A stretch of DNA of 14,149 bases from Bacteroidales bacterium (GCA_900752535.1 CAADVV010000276.1:1-14149); one strand, 5' to 3'; shown: positions 7,057 to 14,149, numbered from the stretch's first letter. Notes: generated from the sequence alone by a model not told the origin. Numbers and translations: made by a program.

Positions 7057-8289
7057 ATGAAAAAAATGTCTCTTATCGGCGCGATGCTCCTTGTTGGAAC
7101 TATTGGCGCCTCAGCTCAGGCTGACCTTGTCAAAGAAGCTGAACAGGGCTTCAAGAGCGCCAAGGACTATCCTTCATACAGGAAGGTCATCGACACCATG
7201 ACTCCGGCTTTCACCAACGAAGCCACCAAGTCTGACGCTAAAACCTATTTTCTCCCCGGTAAAGCCGGCTTCAAAGTCTATGATAACTACATCATCGCCC
7301 GTTCGCTCGGTCAGGAGGTTAATCCTGTCGAGATGGGAAATGCCCTGCTTGACGGCTACGGCTATTTCCTGAAGGCATTTGAATATGACTCGCTGCCCGA
7401 CGCAAAGGGCAAGATAAAACCAAAATACTCCAAGGATATGATCAACGAAATTGTCGGTCATGTCAACGACTTCGACCAGGTTGCCGTAGGCTTCTGGCAG
7501 GCCCACGATTTCGACGGCGCCTATAATGCATGGGAAGCCCTTCTGGACATTCCTTCAAATCCGCGCTACAAAAAGAGCAACATCAAGGCTTATCCCGACT
7601 CGACAGTTGCCAATATCCGCTTCAACCAGGGTCTCGCCGCATGGCAGGCTCAGAAACTCGACAAAGCCCTTCAGGCCTTTGACCGCTCAATAGCTCTGGG
7701 TCACAGCAACCCTCAGCTCTATGAATACGCTTATTCAGTAGCCTATCAGGCAGGTGACAGCGCCAATATGCAGCGCTATGCCGAGGAAGGACTGAAAAAG
7801 TTCGGCACCGAAGACCCTCGTTTTCTCCAGTGGACTGTAAACGGCTACATCCTTCACAAAGAATATGACAAAGCCGCCAAGATGCTTCAGGATGCTATAG
7901 CAGCTGACCCCAACAATGCCGCATATCACCTCTCGCTGGGTGTTCTCGCCGAAAGTCAGAATAACATTGACGAGGCCATCAAGGAGTATACTCTCGCCAC
8001 GAAGCTCAACGATAAGGATGCACAGGCATTCCTGAATCTCGGACGTGCTCTCGCCGAGAAATATGACGCTCTCGACCAGGCCACCGGCAGCAACATGTCG
8101 CAGGCAGACTATAACAAATATGCCGCCGAGACTCTCAATCCGATTCTGAAACAGTCAGCTGAAGCCTTTGAGACTTCATATAAGATTAACGAGGAGATGA
8201 CCGACGCCCTGCGTTATCTCAAAAATATCTACTATCGTCTCAACGACAACACCAATCTCGAGCGCGTCAACAAACTGCTCATGCAGTAA
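7057..8289 (+). CDS. Exported tetratricopeptide-repeat protein
   Basis: A 410-residue protein with a signal peptide (MKKMSLIGAMLLVGTIGASA, cleavage likely after residue 20) and no lipobox, so probably periplasmic. TPR helices are clear from about residue 184 to 340, for example VANIRFNQGLAAWQAQKLDKA, NGYILHKEYDKAAKMLQDA and LGVLAESQNNIDEAIKEYTLA, with a further helical unit at the C-terminus. The N-terminal ~180 residues have no motif I can name. TPRs bind other proteins, and no enzymatic residues are seen. It starts 38 bases after gyrA with no terminator between, so it is probably made from the gyrA message. I recall this gyrA-TPR neighbourhood in Bacteroidales, but the protein's job is not known to me. 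Confidence 0.88.
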   Translation: MKKMSLIGAMLLVGTIGASAQADLVKEAEQGFKSAKDYPSYRKVIDTMTPAFTNEATKSDAKTYFLPGKAGFKVYDNYIIARSLGQEVNPVEMGNALLDGYGYFLKAFEYDSLPDAKGKIKPKYSKDMINEIVGHVNDFDQVAVGFWQAHDFDGAYNAWEALLDIPSNPRYKKSNIKAYPDSTVANIRFNQGLAAWQAQKLDKALQAFDRSIALGHSNPQLYEYAYSVAYQAGDSANMQRYAEEGLKKFGTEDPRFLQWTVNGYILHKEYDKAAKMLQDAIAADPNNAAYHLSLGVLAESQNNIDEAIKEYTLATKLNDKDAQAFLNLGRALAEKYDALDQATGSNMSQADYNKYAAETLNPILKQSAEAFETSYKINEEMTDALRYLKNIYYRLNDNTNLERVNKLLMQ

Positions 8290-8323
8290 AAACTACGTCA
8301 GTCAGAGACTGAAACGATAACAT

Positions 8324-8362
8324 AAAAATCGCGGCGGAATCATTCCCGTCGCGATTTTTTTT
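8324..8362 (+). terminator. Intrinsic terminator of gyrA-TPR unit
   Basis: ATCGCGGCGG (8328-8337) pairs with CCGTCGCGAT (8346-8355, one G-U pair) around an 8-base loop, followed by a T-run through 8362. It lies 34 bases after the TPR stop codon. Confidence 0.88.
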
Positions 8363-8390
8363 GCAGTTTGCCAAAGAGTTGCTAACTTTA
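8360..8390 (+). promoter_or_regulatory. Promoter of tnaA, overlapping the preceding terminator
   Basis: TTTG (8360-8363), 19 bases, then TAACTTTA (8383-8390), which matches the Bacteroidetes consensus except for the last base. The TTTG is the end of the TPR-gene terminator T-run plus the next G. About 40 bases remain to the tnaA ATG. A second TTTG at 8367-8370 is too close to the -7 box (12 bases). Confidence 0.6.
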
Positions 8391-8433
8391 GCGTGAATTT
8401 TAAAAACCAATCCTTATATCAAATATTTTTACC

Positions 8434-9810
8434 ATGGAACTTCCTTTTGCAGAATCCTGGAGAATCAAAATGGTTGAGCCGATTCGCCGCTCAACCCGCG
8501 AAGAACGCGAAGAGTGGCTCAAAGAAGCCCATTACAATGTATTTCAGCTTCGTGCCGAACAGGTCTACATTGACCTTCTGACCGACTCCGGCACAGGCGC
8601 CATGAGCGACCGCCAGTGGGCTGCCCTTATGATGGGCGACGAGAGCTATGCCGGCGCACGCTCTTTCTTCAGACTGAAAGACACCATCACACGTCTGACA
8701 GGTTTTGACTACGTCATCCCGACCCACCAGGGACGTGCTGCTGAGAATGTACTTTTCAGCCACCTTGTGAAGGCAGGCGACATCGTTCCCGGAAACTCAC
8801 ACTTCGACACCACCAAGGGCCACATCGAAAGCCGTAAAGCCACCGCTCTTGACTGCACCGTCGACGAGGCCAAAGACACTCAGCTTGAAGTTCCCTTCAA
8901 GGGCAATGTTGACCCGAAGAAACTTGAGAAAGCTCTCGAAGAGCACGCTGACAAGATTCCTTTCATCATCGTCACTATCACCAACAACACCGCCGGCGGT
9001 CAGCCTGTTTCGATGGCTAACCTGAAAGAGGTTCGCGCTATCGCCGACAAGTTTGGCAAACGTGTGATTTTTGACTCGGCCCGTTTTGCAGAAAACGCCT
9101 ATTTCATCAAGACCCGCGAAGAAGGTTACAAGGACAAGACCATCAAGGAAATCACCCGCGAGATGTTCGACCTGGCCGACGGCATGACCATGAGCGCCAA
9201 GAAAGACGGTATCGTCAACATGGGCGGTTTCATCGCTACACGCCATCAGGACTGGTTTGACGGTGCAAAACGTTTCTGCATTCCCTTCGAAGGTTATCTG
9301 ACCTATGGCGGTATGAATGGCCGCGACATGGAGGCTCTTGCCACCGGTCTCGATGAGAATACCGAGTTTGACAATCTTCACACCCGCATCCATCAGGTTG
9401 AATATCTGGCCGGTCTGCTCGACAAATACGGCATTCCCTATCAGCGTCCTGCCGGCGGTCACGCCATCTTCCTCGATGCAAGCAAGATTCTGACCAATGT
9501 GCCCAAAGAAGAGTTCCCCGCCCAGACACTGACAATCGAGCTTTATCTCGAAGCCGGCATCCGCGGTTGCGAAATCGGCTACATCCTGGCCGACCGTGAC
9601 CCCGTTACCCGCGAGAACCGTTTCGGCGGTCTTGACCTGCTCCGTCTGGCCATCCCGCGTCGTGTCTACACCGATAATCACATGAATGTTATCGCAGCCG
9701 CCATCAAGAATGTATTTGACCGCCGCGATTCAATCAAACACGGTGTCCGCATCACATGGGAGACTGAGCTGATGCGCCACTTCACAGTTCAGCTTGAACC
9801 GGTTAAATAG
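8434..9810 (+). CDS. tnaA: Tryptophanase (tryptophan indole-lyase)
   Basis: A 458-residue PLP enzyme that splits tryptophan into indole, pyruvate and ammonia. Family landmarks are DLLTDSGTGAMSDRQWA (residues 47-63), PTHQGRAAE (96-104), FDSARFAENAYF (213-224, with Asp214 at the PLP nitrogen) and MSAKKDG (253-259, PLP lysine Lys257). It must be told apart from tyrosine phenol-lyase, which is close in sequence. Asp125 in FDTTKGH and His449 in RHF align with the tryptophanase residues Asp137 and His463 of E. coli, where phenol-lyase has Thr and Phe, and Ile381 in CEIG stands where phenol-lyase has Arg. The start MELPFAESWRIKMVEPIR is the family N-terminus. It is flanked by terminators on both sides, with no permease gene next to it and no leader peptide, so it appears to be a one-gene unit. 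Confidence 0.95.
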   Translation: MELPFAESWRIKMVEPIRRSTREEREEWLKEAHYNVFQLRAEQVYIDLLTDSGTGAMSDRQWAALMMGDESYAGARSFFRLKDTITRLTGFDYVIPTHQGRAAENVLFSHLVKAGDIVPGNSHFDTTKGHIESRKATALDCTVDEAKDTQLEVPFKGNVDPKKLEKALEEHADKIPFIIVTITNNTAGGQPVSMANLKEVRAIADKFGKRVIFDSARFAENAYFIKTREEGYKDKTIKEITREMFDLADGMTMSAKKDGIVNMGGFIATRHQDWFDGAKRFCIPFEGYLTYGGMNGRDMEALATGLDENTEFDNLHTRIHQVEYLAGLLDKYGIPYQRPAGGHAIFLDASKILTNVPKEEFPAQTLTIELYLEAGIRGCEIGYILADRDPVTRENRFGGLDLLRLAIPRRVYTDNHMNVIAAAIKNVFDRRDSIKHGVRITWETELMRHFTVQLEPVK

Positions 9811-9845
9811 ACCGCCGTTCGTAGACTTTCTTAGAATCTGACAAA

Positions 9846-9887
9846 GGGGAGAGCCATTGTTCTGATAGAGACAAGCTCTCCCTTTTT
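9846..9887 (+). terminator. Intrinsic terminator of tnaA
   Basis: GGGAGAGC (9847-9854) pairs with GCTCTCCC (9875-9882), with an inner TTGT/ACAA helix (9857-9860 and 9871-9874) after a two-base bulge, followed by TTTTT (9883-9887). It lies 36 bases after the tnaA stop. Confidence 0.85.
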
Positions 9888-9940
9888 CCTCGTTTTTTCT
9901 CACGTCACAATTACTTCGTCCAACACACAATTTAACGACA

Positions 9941-10009
9941 ATGGATACCCCTGAATATCCGGATTCTGAATACTTGTTAGAGCCGGATAGCGATTTTGAC
10001 GTCTACTGA
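9941..10009 (+). CDS. Possible 22-residue acidic peptide
   Basis: A complete small frame, ATG to TGA, encoding MDTPEYPDSEYLLEPDSDF and three more residues (DVY). Eight of 22 residues are Asp or Glu, and two related halves (PEYPDSEYLLE and EPDSDFDVY) give it a non-random look. The bases before the ATG are A-rich (TTTAACGACA), which suits Bacteroidales translation starts. It lies alone between the tnaA terminator and the fucosidase operon. There is no recognised family, no signal peptide and no clear consensus promoter. It could be a real microprotein, a leader peptide for the operon below, or chance. Confidence 0.3.
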   Translation: MDTPEYPDSEYLLEPDSDFDVY

Positions 10010-10050
10010 ACTGGAATTGATTATATAAGGAGAAGATTTTGACCCTGCGT

Positions 10051-10096
10051 CCGGCACATGATTTGGCAGTGTCGGAGAAATTCACGATATTCGTGA
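10051..10096 (+). promoter_or_regulatory. Two small hairpins or operator-like repeats ahead of the fucosidase operon
   Basis: CCGGCAC (10051-10057) pairs with GTGTCGG (10069-10075, one G-U pair) over an 11-base loop. TCACGA-TAT-TCGTGA (10082-10096) is a perfect 6+6 palindrome ending 31 bases above the fucosidase ATG. Either could be an RNA stem in the leader or, for the palindrome, a binding site for a dimeric regulator. No full TTTG/TAnnTTTG promoter was found anywhere in 9890-10127, so where transcription starts is unclear. Confidence 0.35.
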
Positions 10097-10127
10097 CCTG
10101 ATTTAACCAAACCATTCATCTCAAACC

Positions 10128-11438
10128 ATGAAAAAGACAATGTTGGCTATTGCCGCTTTGCTGGCACTGGCTGCTCCTGGCCTCAGGGCCGAATATCAGC
10201 CGACTCCCGAAAATCTGGCATCAAGAGCCGAGTTTGAAGACGCCCGTTTCGGCGTTTTTATACATTGGGGCATCTACAGTATGTTCGGCCAGGGCGAATG
10301 GTATCTCAATTACGGCCCTACGCGTGACGAGTATGCCAAGGCAGCCCGCGGGTTCTACCCTGCTGATTTCGATGCCCGCGAGTGGGTGAAGACATTTAAG
10401 GATGCCGGTGCTAAATATATATGTATCACAACTCGTCATCATGACGGTTTCTCGATGTGGCACACTGCCCAGTCAGATTATAATATTGTCGATGCCACTC
10501 CGTTCAAGCGCGACATACTTAAGGAACTTGCCGATGAGTGCCATCGTCAGGGACTCAGGCTCCACCTTTATTATTCTCATATTGACTGGACCCGCGACGA
10601 CTATCCATGGGGCCGCACAGGCCGCACCACAGGCAAAGACCCGTCAAAGGCCGATTGGCCGGCTTATTATCAGTTTATGAATAATCAGCTGACGGAGTTG
10701 CTCACCAACTACGGTCCTATCGGTGCAATCTGGTTTGACGGCTACTGGGATCGCGATGAAGATCCTACTCCATTCAACTGGCAGCTTGACGAACAATATG
10801 CCATGATTCACCGGTTGCAACCCGGTTGTCTCGTGGCCAACAATCATCACGTCGACCCAATCGAGGGCGAGGATATGCAGATTTTTGAGCGCGATATTCC
10901 CGGTCAGAATCTCTATGGCTATTCAGAGCAGTCAATCAGCCATCTGCCTCTCGAAACGTGTCAGACCATGAACGGCATGTGGGGTTATCAAATCAAAGAT
11001 CAGAACTATAAGGACTCGCAGACACTAATACGCTATCTCGTTTCGACAGCTGCCAAAGGCGCCAACCTGTTGCTCAATGTTGGACCTCAGCCCAGCGGCG
11101 AACTCCCGGCAGTGGCTGTTAAGCGCCTTCACGATATGGGCGAGTGGCTTAAAGTCAACGGCGAGACAATTTACGGTACGACATCAGCCGGATTTGAGCC
11201 TCAGTCGTGGGGCTGTGCAACACGCAACGGTGACCGCCTCTTTGTCCATATAATGAACGCTGAGGCTCCGCTGATTTATGTTCCAGTCAACGAGAAAGTG
11301 GTTTCCGCCGTCAATTTCGCAGACCGTAAGCCTGTCACGATGCGTCGTGAAAAATCGGGTGGCGTGACGCTGATTTTCGACAAGACTCCTGAAGGAATAG
11401 ACCATATCGTCGAACTCAAACTGAAGTCTTCAAAATGA
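10128..11438 (+). CDS. Alpha-L-fucosidase, glycoside hydrolase family 29, exported
   Basis: A 436-residue enzyme expected to remove terminal alpha-linked L-fucose from host or microbial glycans with retention. A signal peptide (MKKTMLAIAALLALAAPGLRA, cleavage after residue 21) sends it to the periplasm. GH29 landmarks are RFGVFIHWGIYS (40-51, His46), ITTRHHDGFSMW (100-111, the His-His pair that contacts fucose) and GAIWFDGYWD (199-208), whose Asp204 is the expected nucleophile. The acid/base residue cannot be fixed by eye; Glu254 in MQIFERDIPG is one candidate. LLLNVGPQPSGELP (314-327) closes the barrel, and about 85 residues of beta-sandwich follow. No SusC/SusD genes are visible, so it is not in a recognisable polysaccharide utilisation locus here. 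Its TGA overlaps the cutC ATG. Confidence 0.94.
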   Translation: MKKTMLAIAALLALAAPGLRAEYQPTPENLASRAEFEDARFGVFIHWGIYSMFGQGEWYLNYGPTRDEYAKAARGFYPADFDAREWVKTFKDAGAKYICITTRHHDGFSMWHTAQSDYNIVDATPFKRDILKELADECHRQGLRLHLYYSHIDWTRDDYPWGRTGRTTGKDPSKADWPAYYQFMNNQLTELLTNYGPIGAIWFDGYWDRDEDPTPFNWQLDEQYAMIHRLQPGCLVANNHHVDPIEGEDMQIFERDIPGQNLYGYSEQSISHLPLETCQTMNGMWGYQIKDQNYKDSQTLIRYLVSTAAKGANLLLNVGPQPSGELPAVAVKRLHDMGEWLKVNGETIYGTTSAGFEPQSWGCATRNGDRLFVHIMNAEAPLIYVPVNEKVVSAVNFADRKPVTMRREKSGGVTLIFDKTPEGIDHIVELKLKSSK

Positions 11439-12112
11439 AGAGACTGCTCGAAGTATGTTGCGGCGACTTGCCGAGTGTCATGGCAGCCGCCGAGGCCGGA
11501 GCAGACCGAATTGAGTTGTGTTCGGCTCTTTCGGCCGATGGTGTGACTCCTTCAGCCGGACTTACCACAATGGCCCGCCGTCTGTTTTCCAACCGAATAC
11601 ATCTGCTTGTCAGAGCTAATGACGGAGATTTCTGTTATACAGACCGGGAGAAAGAACTGATGCTACATGATGTCGCATCAGCCGCTTCATTCGGAGTCGA
11701 GGGTGTCGTAGTCGGTTCGCTCGACAGTCGCGGGCGAGTAGACGAAGAGTTTGTTGCAAAAGTGATGGACATTGCCCGCCGAGAGGGTCTGGGCGTGACT
11801 TTTCATCGCGCCTTTGATCGAATAGCAGACCGCAGTGAAGCTCTGGAGACGCTTATTTCTCTCGGCGTCGACCGAGTTTTGACGTCAGGTGGCGCACCCT
11901 CGGCAGCAGAGGGCTACGACAGTCTGCATGACCTCGTCAGTCAGGCTGACGGCCGTATCGTCATCCTTGCCGGCGGAGGCGTGAACCGCCTGAATGCCTG
12001 TTCGATTATCGAACGTACGGGTTGCACAGAGATTCACGGTTCGTGTCGTGAGAAAGGCGCGACTCATTCATCAGTCAATGAAATTAAAGCTATCATAAAC
12101 GCAATATCATGA
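11435..12112 (+). CDS. cutC: CutC family protein
   Basis: A 225-residue TIM-barrel protein of the CutC family, historically linked to copper tolerance in E. coli, a role that has been questioned. Conserved blocks are LEVCCGD (5-11), AGADRIELCSALSADGVTPS (21-40), TFHRAFDR (122-129), VLTSGG (148-153), AGGGVN (179-184) and EIHGS (199-203). The usual RPRxGDFxY block reads RANDGDFCY (60-68), so the Pro-Arg pair is missing. Length is normal for short CutC proteins. Its ATG overlaps the fucosidase stop (ATGA, 11435-11438), and its own stop overlaps the next start (ATGA, 12109-12112), so translation is coupled to an exported glycosidase and an exported transglutaminase-like protein. No signal peptide is seen, so it is cytoplasmic. 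The context hints at sugar rather than copper handling, but that is inference. Confidence 0.92.
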   Translation: MKRLLEVCCGDLPSVMAAAEAGADRIELCSALSADGVTPSAGLTTMARRLFSNRIHLLVRANDGDFCYTDREKELMLHDVASAASFGVEGVVVGSLDSRGRVDEEFVAKVMDIARREGLGVTFHRAFDRIADRSEALETLISLGVDRVLTSGGAPSAAEGYDSLHDLVSQADGRIVILAGGGVNRLNACSIIERTGCTEIHGSCREKGATHSSVNEIKAIINAIS

Positions 12113-14149
12113 AAACCGTCATCATAGCAGCCTTTTGTGCCGCAGCGGCTCCTTTAGCCGGAGCCGCAACTTCTATAACACTCGAAAGAGCCGTCGACTC
12201 GCTTTACTCGCGTATGTCGCTTCCCGATTCGCTTGATTATCCACGTGAGTTTTTTGTGCGCAGCGCTGAGTCGACTCTTCGCGCACGCGCCGAGATGCCG
12301 TGGGGTCGCTCGGTCAGCGAGAGTGACTTTTTTGATTTTATTCTGCCGTTGCGCACAAATAACGAGATGCTTGACGACTCGCGCATGGTTTTCTATGAGG
12401 AACTGGCGCCCAGACTGCGTGGAATGACGATGGAACAGGCTGCTCTTGAAGTCAATCACTGGGCACATGAGAAGGCGACCTACCGACCTTCGGACGGCCG
12501 TACTTCTTCACCGATGGCAACCGTCAAGACATCATGGGGACGCTGTGGCGAGGAGAGCGCCTTTGTATGCGCTGCCATGCGTGCTGTCTCCATTCCCGCC
12601 CGTCAGGTATATACTCCGCGTTGGGCGCACACCGACGATAATCATGCCTGGGTGGAGGTGCTGATTGACGGTCGCTGGCAGTTCCTGGGCGGATGTGAAC
12701 CTGAACCGAAACTTAATATGGCCTGGTTTAACGCTCCGGCTGCACGCGGAATGCTTATGGAAACCCGTACCGACGGTCGCTACTCGGGCACAGAGGAGGT
12801 ATTGGTCAGCTCACCATACTACACGCTCGTCAATGTGACTCCGAACTATGCGCCAACAGCTCCGGCGCGCGTTCTTGTAACAGACGCTGACGGCAAACCG
12901 CTTAAGGGCGCTACCGTGATGTATTGCCTTTATAACTATGCGGAATTCTACCCTATCGCCACGCGTGTCACTGATGATAAGGGACGATGCGAGGTGACCA
13001 CCGGACTTGGCGACCTTGTCATTTGGGTCAGAGACGGTGACCTTTTCGGACTTAAGAAAATGAATGTCGGGCGTGACCGTAATTTTACCATCATCCCCGA
13101 CCGTCGTATTGGTGAAAACTTTACTGTTGATTTCGACCTCATTCCTCCCGCCCCATCCGGCGCACTCCCGACAGCGTCGGCTGAAGCTGTGGCTGAGAAT
13201 GATCGCCGCAAAGTGCAGGAAGATTCCATACGCAACGCCTACATGGCGACATTCGTCAATGAGGTTCAGGCCCGTGATTTCGCCAAAAAATATGGTTATG
13301 ACGCTGATTTCCTTGCCGCCAAACTACCTGCCTCATATGGTAATCATAAGACCTTAACCGATTTCCTTATTCGGTCGGTGTCAGACTGTCGCCGTGCGGA
13401 GACTCTTTTGCGTGTAATCAGCGATAAAGATTTGCGTGACATCACGGGCGAGGTCCTCGATGATGCCTTCCTCAACACTTCGGGCACTCCCGATGATTTC
13501 CCGCTTTGGGCCGAAGGCGTCCTGTCGCCTCGCATCTCAACGGAGAATATCGTTCCTACACGCGCTTTCTTTCAGAATGCCGTGAGCAGCGTTGACCGCA
13601 AGCGTTTTAGGGATAATCCGCAGACACTCGTAAACTGGGTGAAAGAGAATATCGCTGTCTCGACCGAAAAGAATCCGCGCAATCTGAGAATTTCGCCTGT
13701 TTCGGTCTGGCGTCCCCGCCGCGACATCAACCCCGCCTCGCGCGATATCTTTTTTGTGGCTCTTGCCCGCGCTCTGGCTATCCCGGCACGAATCAATCCT
13801 GTGACGGGGGCTACTGAGTACAGTGCCGACGGCTCGAGCTGGACAAAGGTTTCGTTTGATTCGGAGAAGGCGCCCCAGTCGACTGTGAATCTCACAATGA
13901 CCTATACACCCAACGGCCTTGTGGACGATCCCAAATATTACGCCACTTTCGCTCTTTCGCGTGTTGACGGTGAACGTCCCCGTCAGCTTGAATATGACGA
14001 GATGGCTCCGTGGAGCACTCTCTTCAAAAACGGCTCTGAGATTGAGCCCGGCTATTATATGCTCGTCAGCGGTCAACGTCTGGCCGACGGCGGCGTTCTC
14101 GCCCGAGCCCGCTTCTTCGAGGCCGGGGGCCGGGCGCCCACCCCCGCCC
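12109..14149 (+). CDS. Exported transglutaminase-like protein with a second degenerate core (3' end beyond window)
   Basis: An open frame of 680 codons runs to the window end without a stop. A signal peptide (MKTVIIAAFCAAAAPLAGA) is followed by a transglutaminase-like core: SWGRCGEES with Cys146, DDNHAWVEV with His179, and GGCEPEP, where Glu197 stands in the place usually held by Asp. SIPARQVYTPRW (161-172) is the typical helix-strand joint. Residues ~250-330 look like a carboxypeptidase-regulatory (beta-sandwich) domain (ARVLVTDADGKPLKGATV). From about 505 a second core-like unit appears (W510, then IFFVALARALAIPARINP ending near 564), where the cysteine position is Pro542. The family may act as a protease, cross-linker or amidase on peptides or glycopeptides; which one cannot be told. 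The final ~10 codons are G/C-saturated and unreliable. Confidence 0.87.
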   Translation, partial: MKTVIIAAFCAAAAPLAGAATSITLERAVDSLYSRMSLPDSLDYPREFFVRSAESTLRARAEMPWGRSVSESDFFDFILPLRTNNEMLDDSRMVFYEELAPRLRGMTMEQAALEVNHWAHEKATYRPSDGRTSSPMATVKTSWGRCGEESAFVCAAMRAVSIPARQVYTPRWAHTDDNHAWVEVLIDGRWQFLGGCEPEPKLNMAWFNAPAARGMLMETRTDGRYSGTEEVLVSSPYYTLVNVTPNYAPTAPARVLVTDADGKPLKGATVMYCLYNYAEFYPIATRVTDDKGRCEVTTGLGDLVIWVRDGDLFGLKKMNVGRDRNFTIIPDRRIGENFTVDFDLIPPAPSGALPTASAEAVAENDRRKVQEDSIRNAYMATFVNEVQARDFAKKYGYDADFLAAKLPASYGNHKTLTDFLIRSVSDCRRAETLLRVISDKDLRDITGEVLDDAFLNTSGTPDDFPLWAEGVLSPRISTENIVPTRAFFQNAVSSVDRKRFRDNPQTLVNWVKENIAVSTEKNPRNLRISPVSVWRPRRDINPASRDIFFVALARALAIPARINPVTGATEYSADGSSWTKVSFDSEKAPQSTVNLTMTYTPNGLVDDPKYYATFALSRVDGERPRQLEYDEMAPWSTLFKNGSEIEPGYYMLVSGQRLADGGVLARARFFEAGGRAPTPA

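Noticed and set aside
8797..9681. 294-residue open frame on the minus strand opposite tnaA
   Set aside because: It is a mirror of the codon pattern in a very well conserved tryptophanase gene. It shows no recognisable family and no start context of its own.
8434..9810. Tyrosine phenol-lyase as the identity of the tnaA-like gene
   Set aside because: Asp125, Ile381 and His449 match the tryptophanase side of the known residue differences, not Thr, Arg and Phe of phenol-lyase.
10039..10101. 20-residue frame from TTG preceded by AAGGAG (10027-10032)
   Set aside because: It has a good Shine-Dalgarno look, but Bacteroidales rarely rely on such sites. The start is a TTG, the frame is short and runs through both leader hairpins, and it has no protein-like pattern.
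13537..14076. 179-residue minus-strand frame near the right end
   Set aside because: It is antisense to the long open transglutaminase-like frame, which has a signal peptide and recognisable domains.

Overview
The window reads as a chromosomal fragment from a member of the Bacteroidales. The evidence is the Bacteroidetes-type omega subunit of RNA polymerase, the S15, GyrA and TnaA sequences, and repeated matches to the Bacteroidetes promoter pattern TTTG-N19-21-TAnnTTTG. The roughly 50% GC content and the gene content would fit Muribaculaceae, but that family-level guess is inference. Genes run off both ends. The last ~29 bases are almost pure G/C, and the first ~54 carry a stop codon inside a conserved aminotransferase frame, so both edges should be treated as possibly unreliable sequence.

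Left part, minus strand (1-4163): the N-terminal part of a class I aminotransferase with its own promoter, a membrane acyltransferase-3 protein, a LysE-family exporter, rpsO (S15) with a strong terminator, rpoZ (omega) and a BamD-type outer-membrane assembly lipoprotein. The acyltransferase and exporter look like one transcription unit, as do bamD and rpoZ. A 245-base divergent intergenic region then separates bamD from gyrA.

Middle, plus strand (4409-9810): gyrA and an exported TPR protein, probably co-transcribed and ended by a terminator, then a single-gene unit for tryptophanase (tnaA, indole production) with its own terminator. In two places (rpsO/exporter and TPR/tnaA) the T-tract of one gene's terminator supplies the TTTG -33 box of the next gene's promoter.

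Right part, plus strand (9811-14149): a 317-base intergenic region holds the tnaA terminator, a possible 22-residue acidic peptide and two small hairpins. It is followed by a tightly coupled three-gene operon: an exported GH29 alpha-L-fucosidase, a CutC-family protein and a large exported transglutaminase-like protein. Both junctions are 4-base ATGA overlaps. The last gene is open to the window end (680 codons visible) and appears to contain a second, catalytically dead copy of its transglutaminase core. This operon is the least conventional part of the window. I see no CRISPR array, phage, IS element, tRNA, rRNA or defence system.
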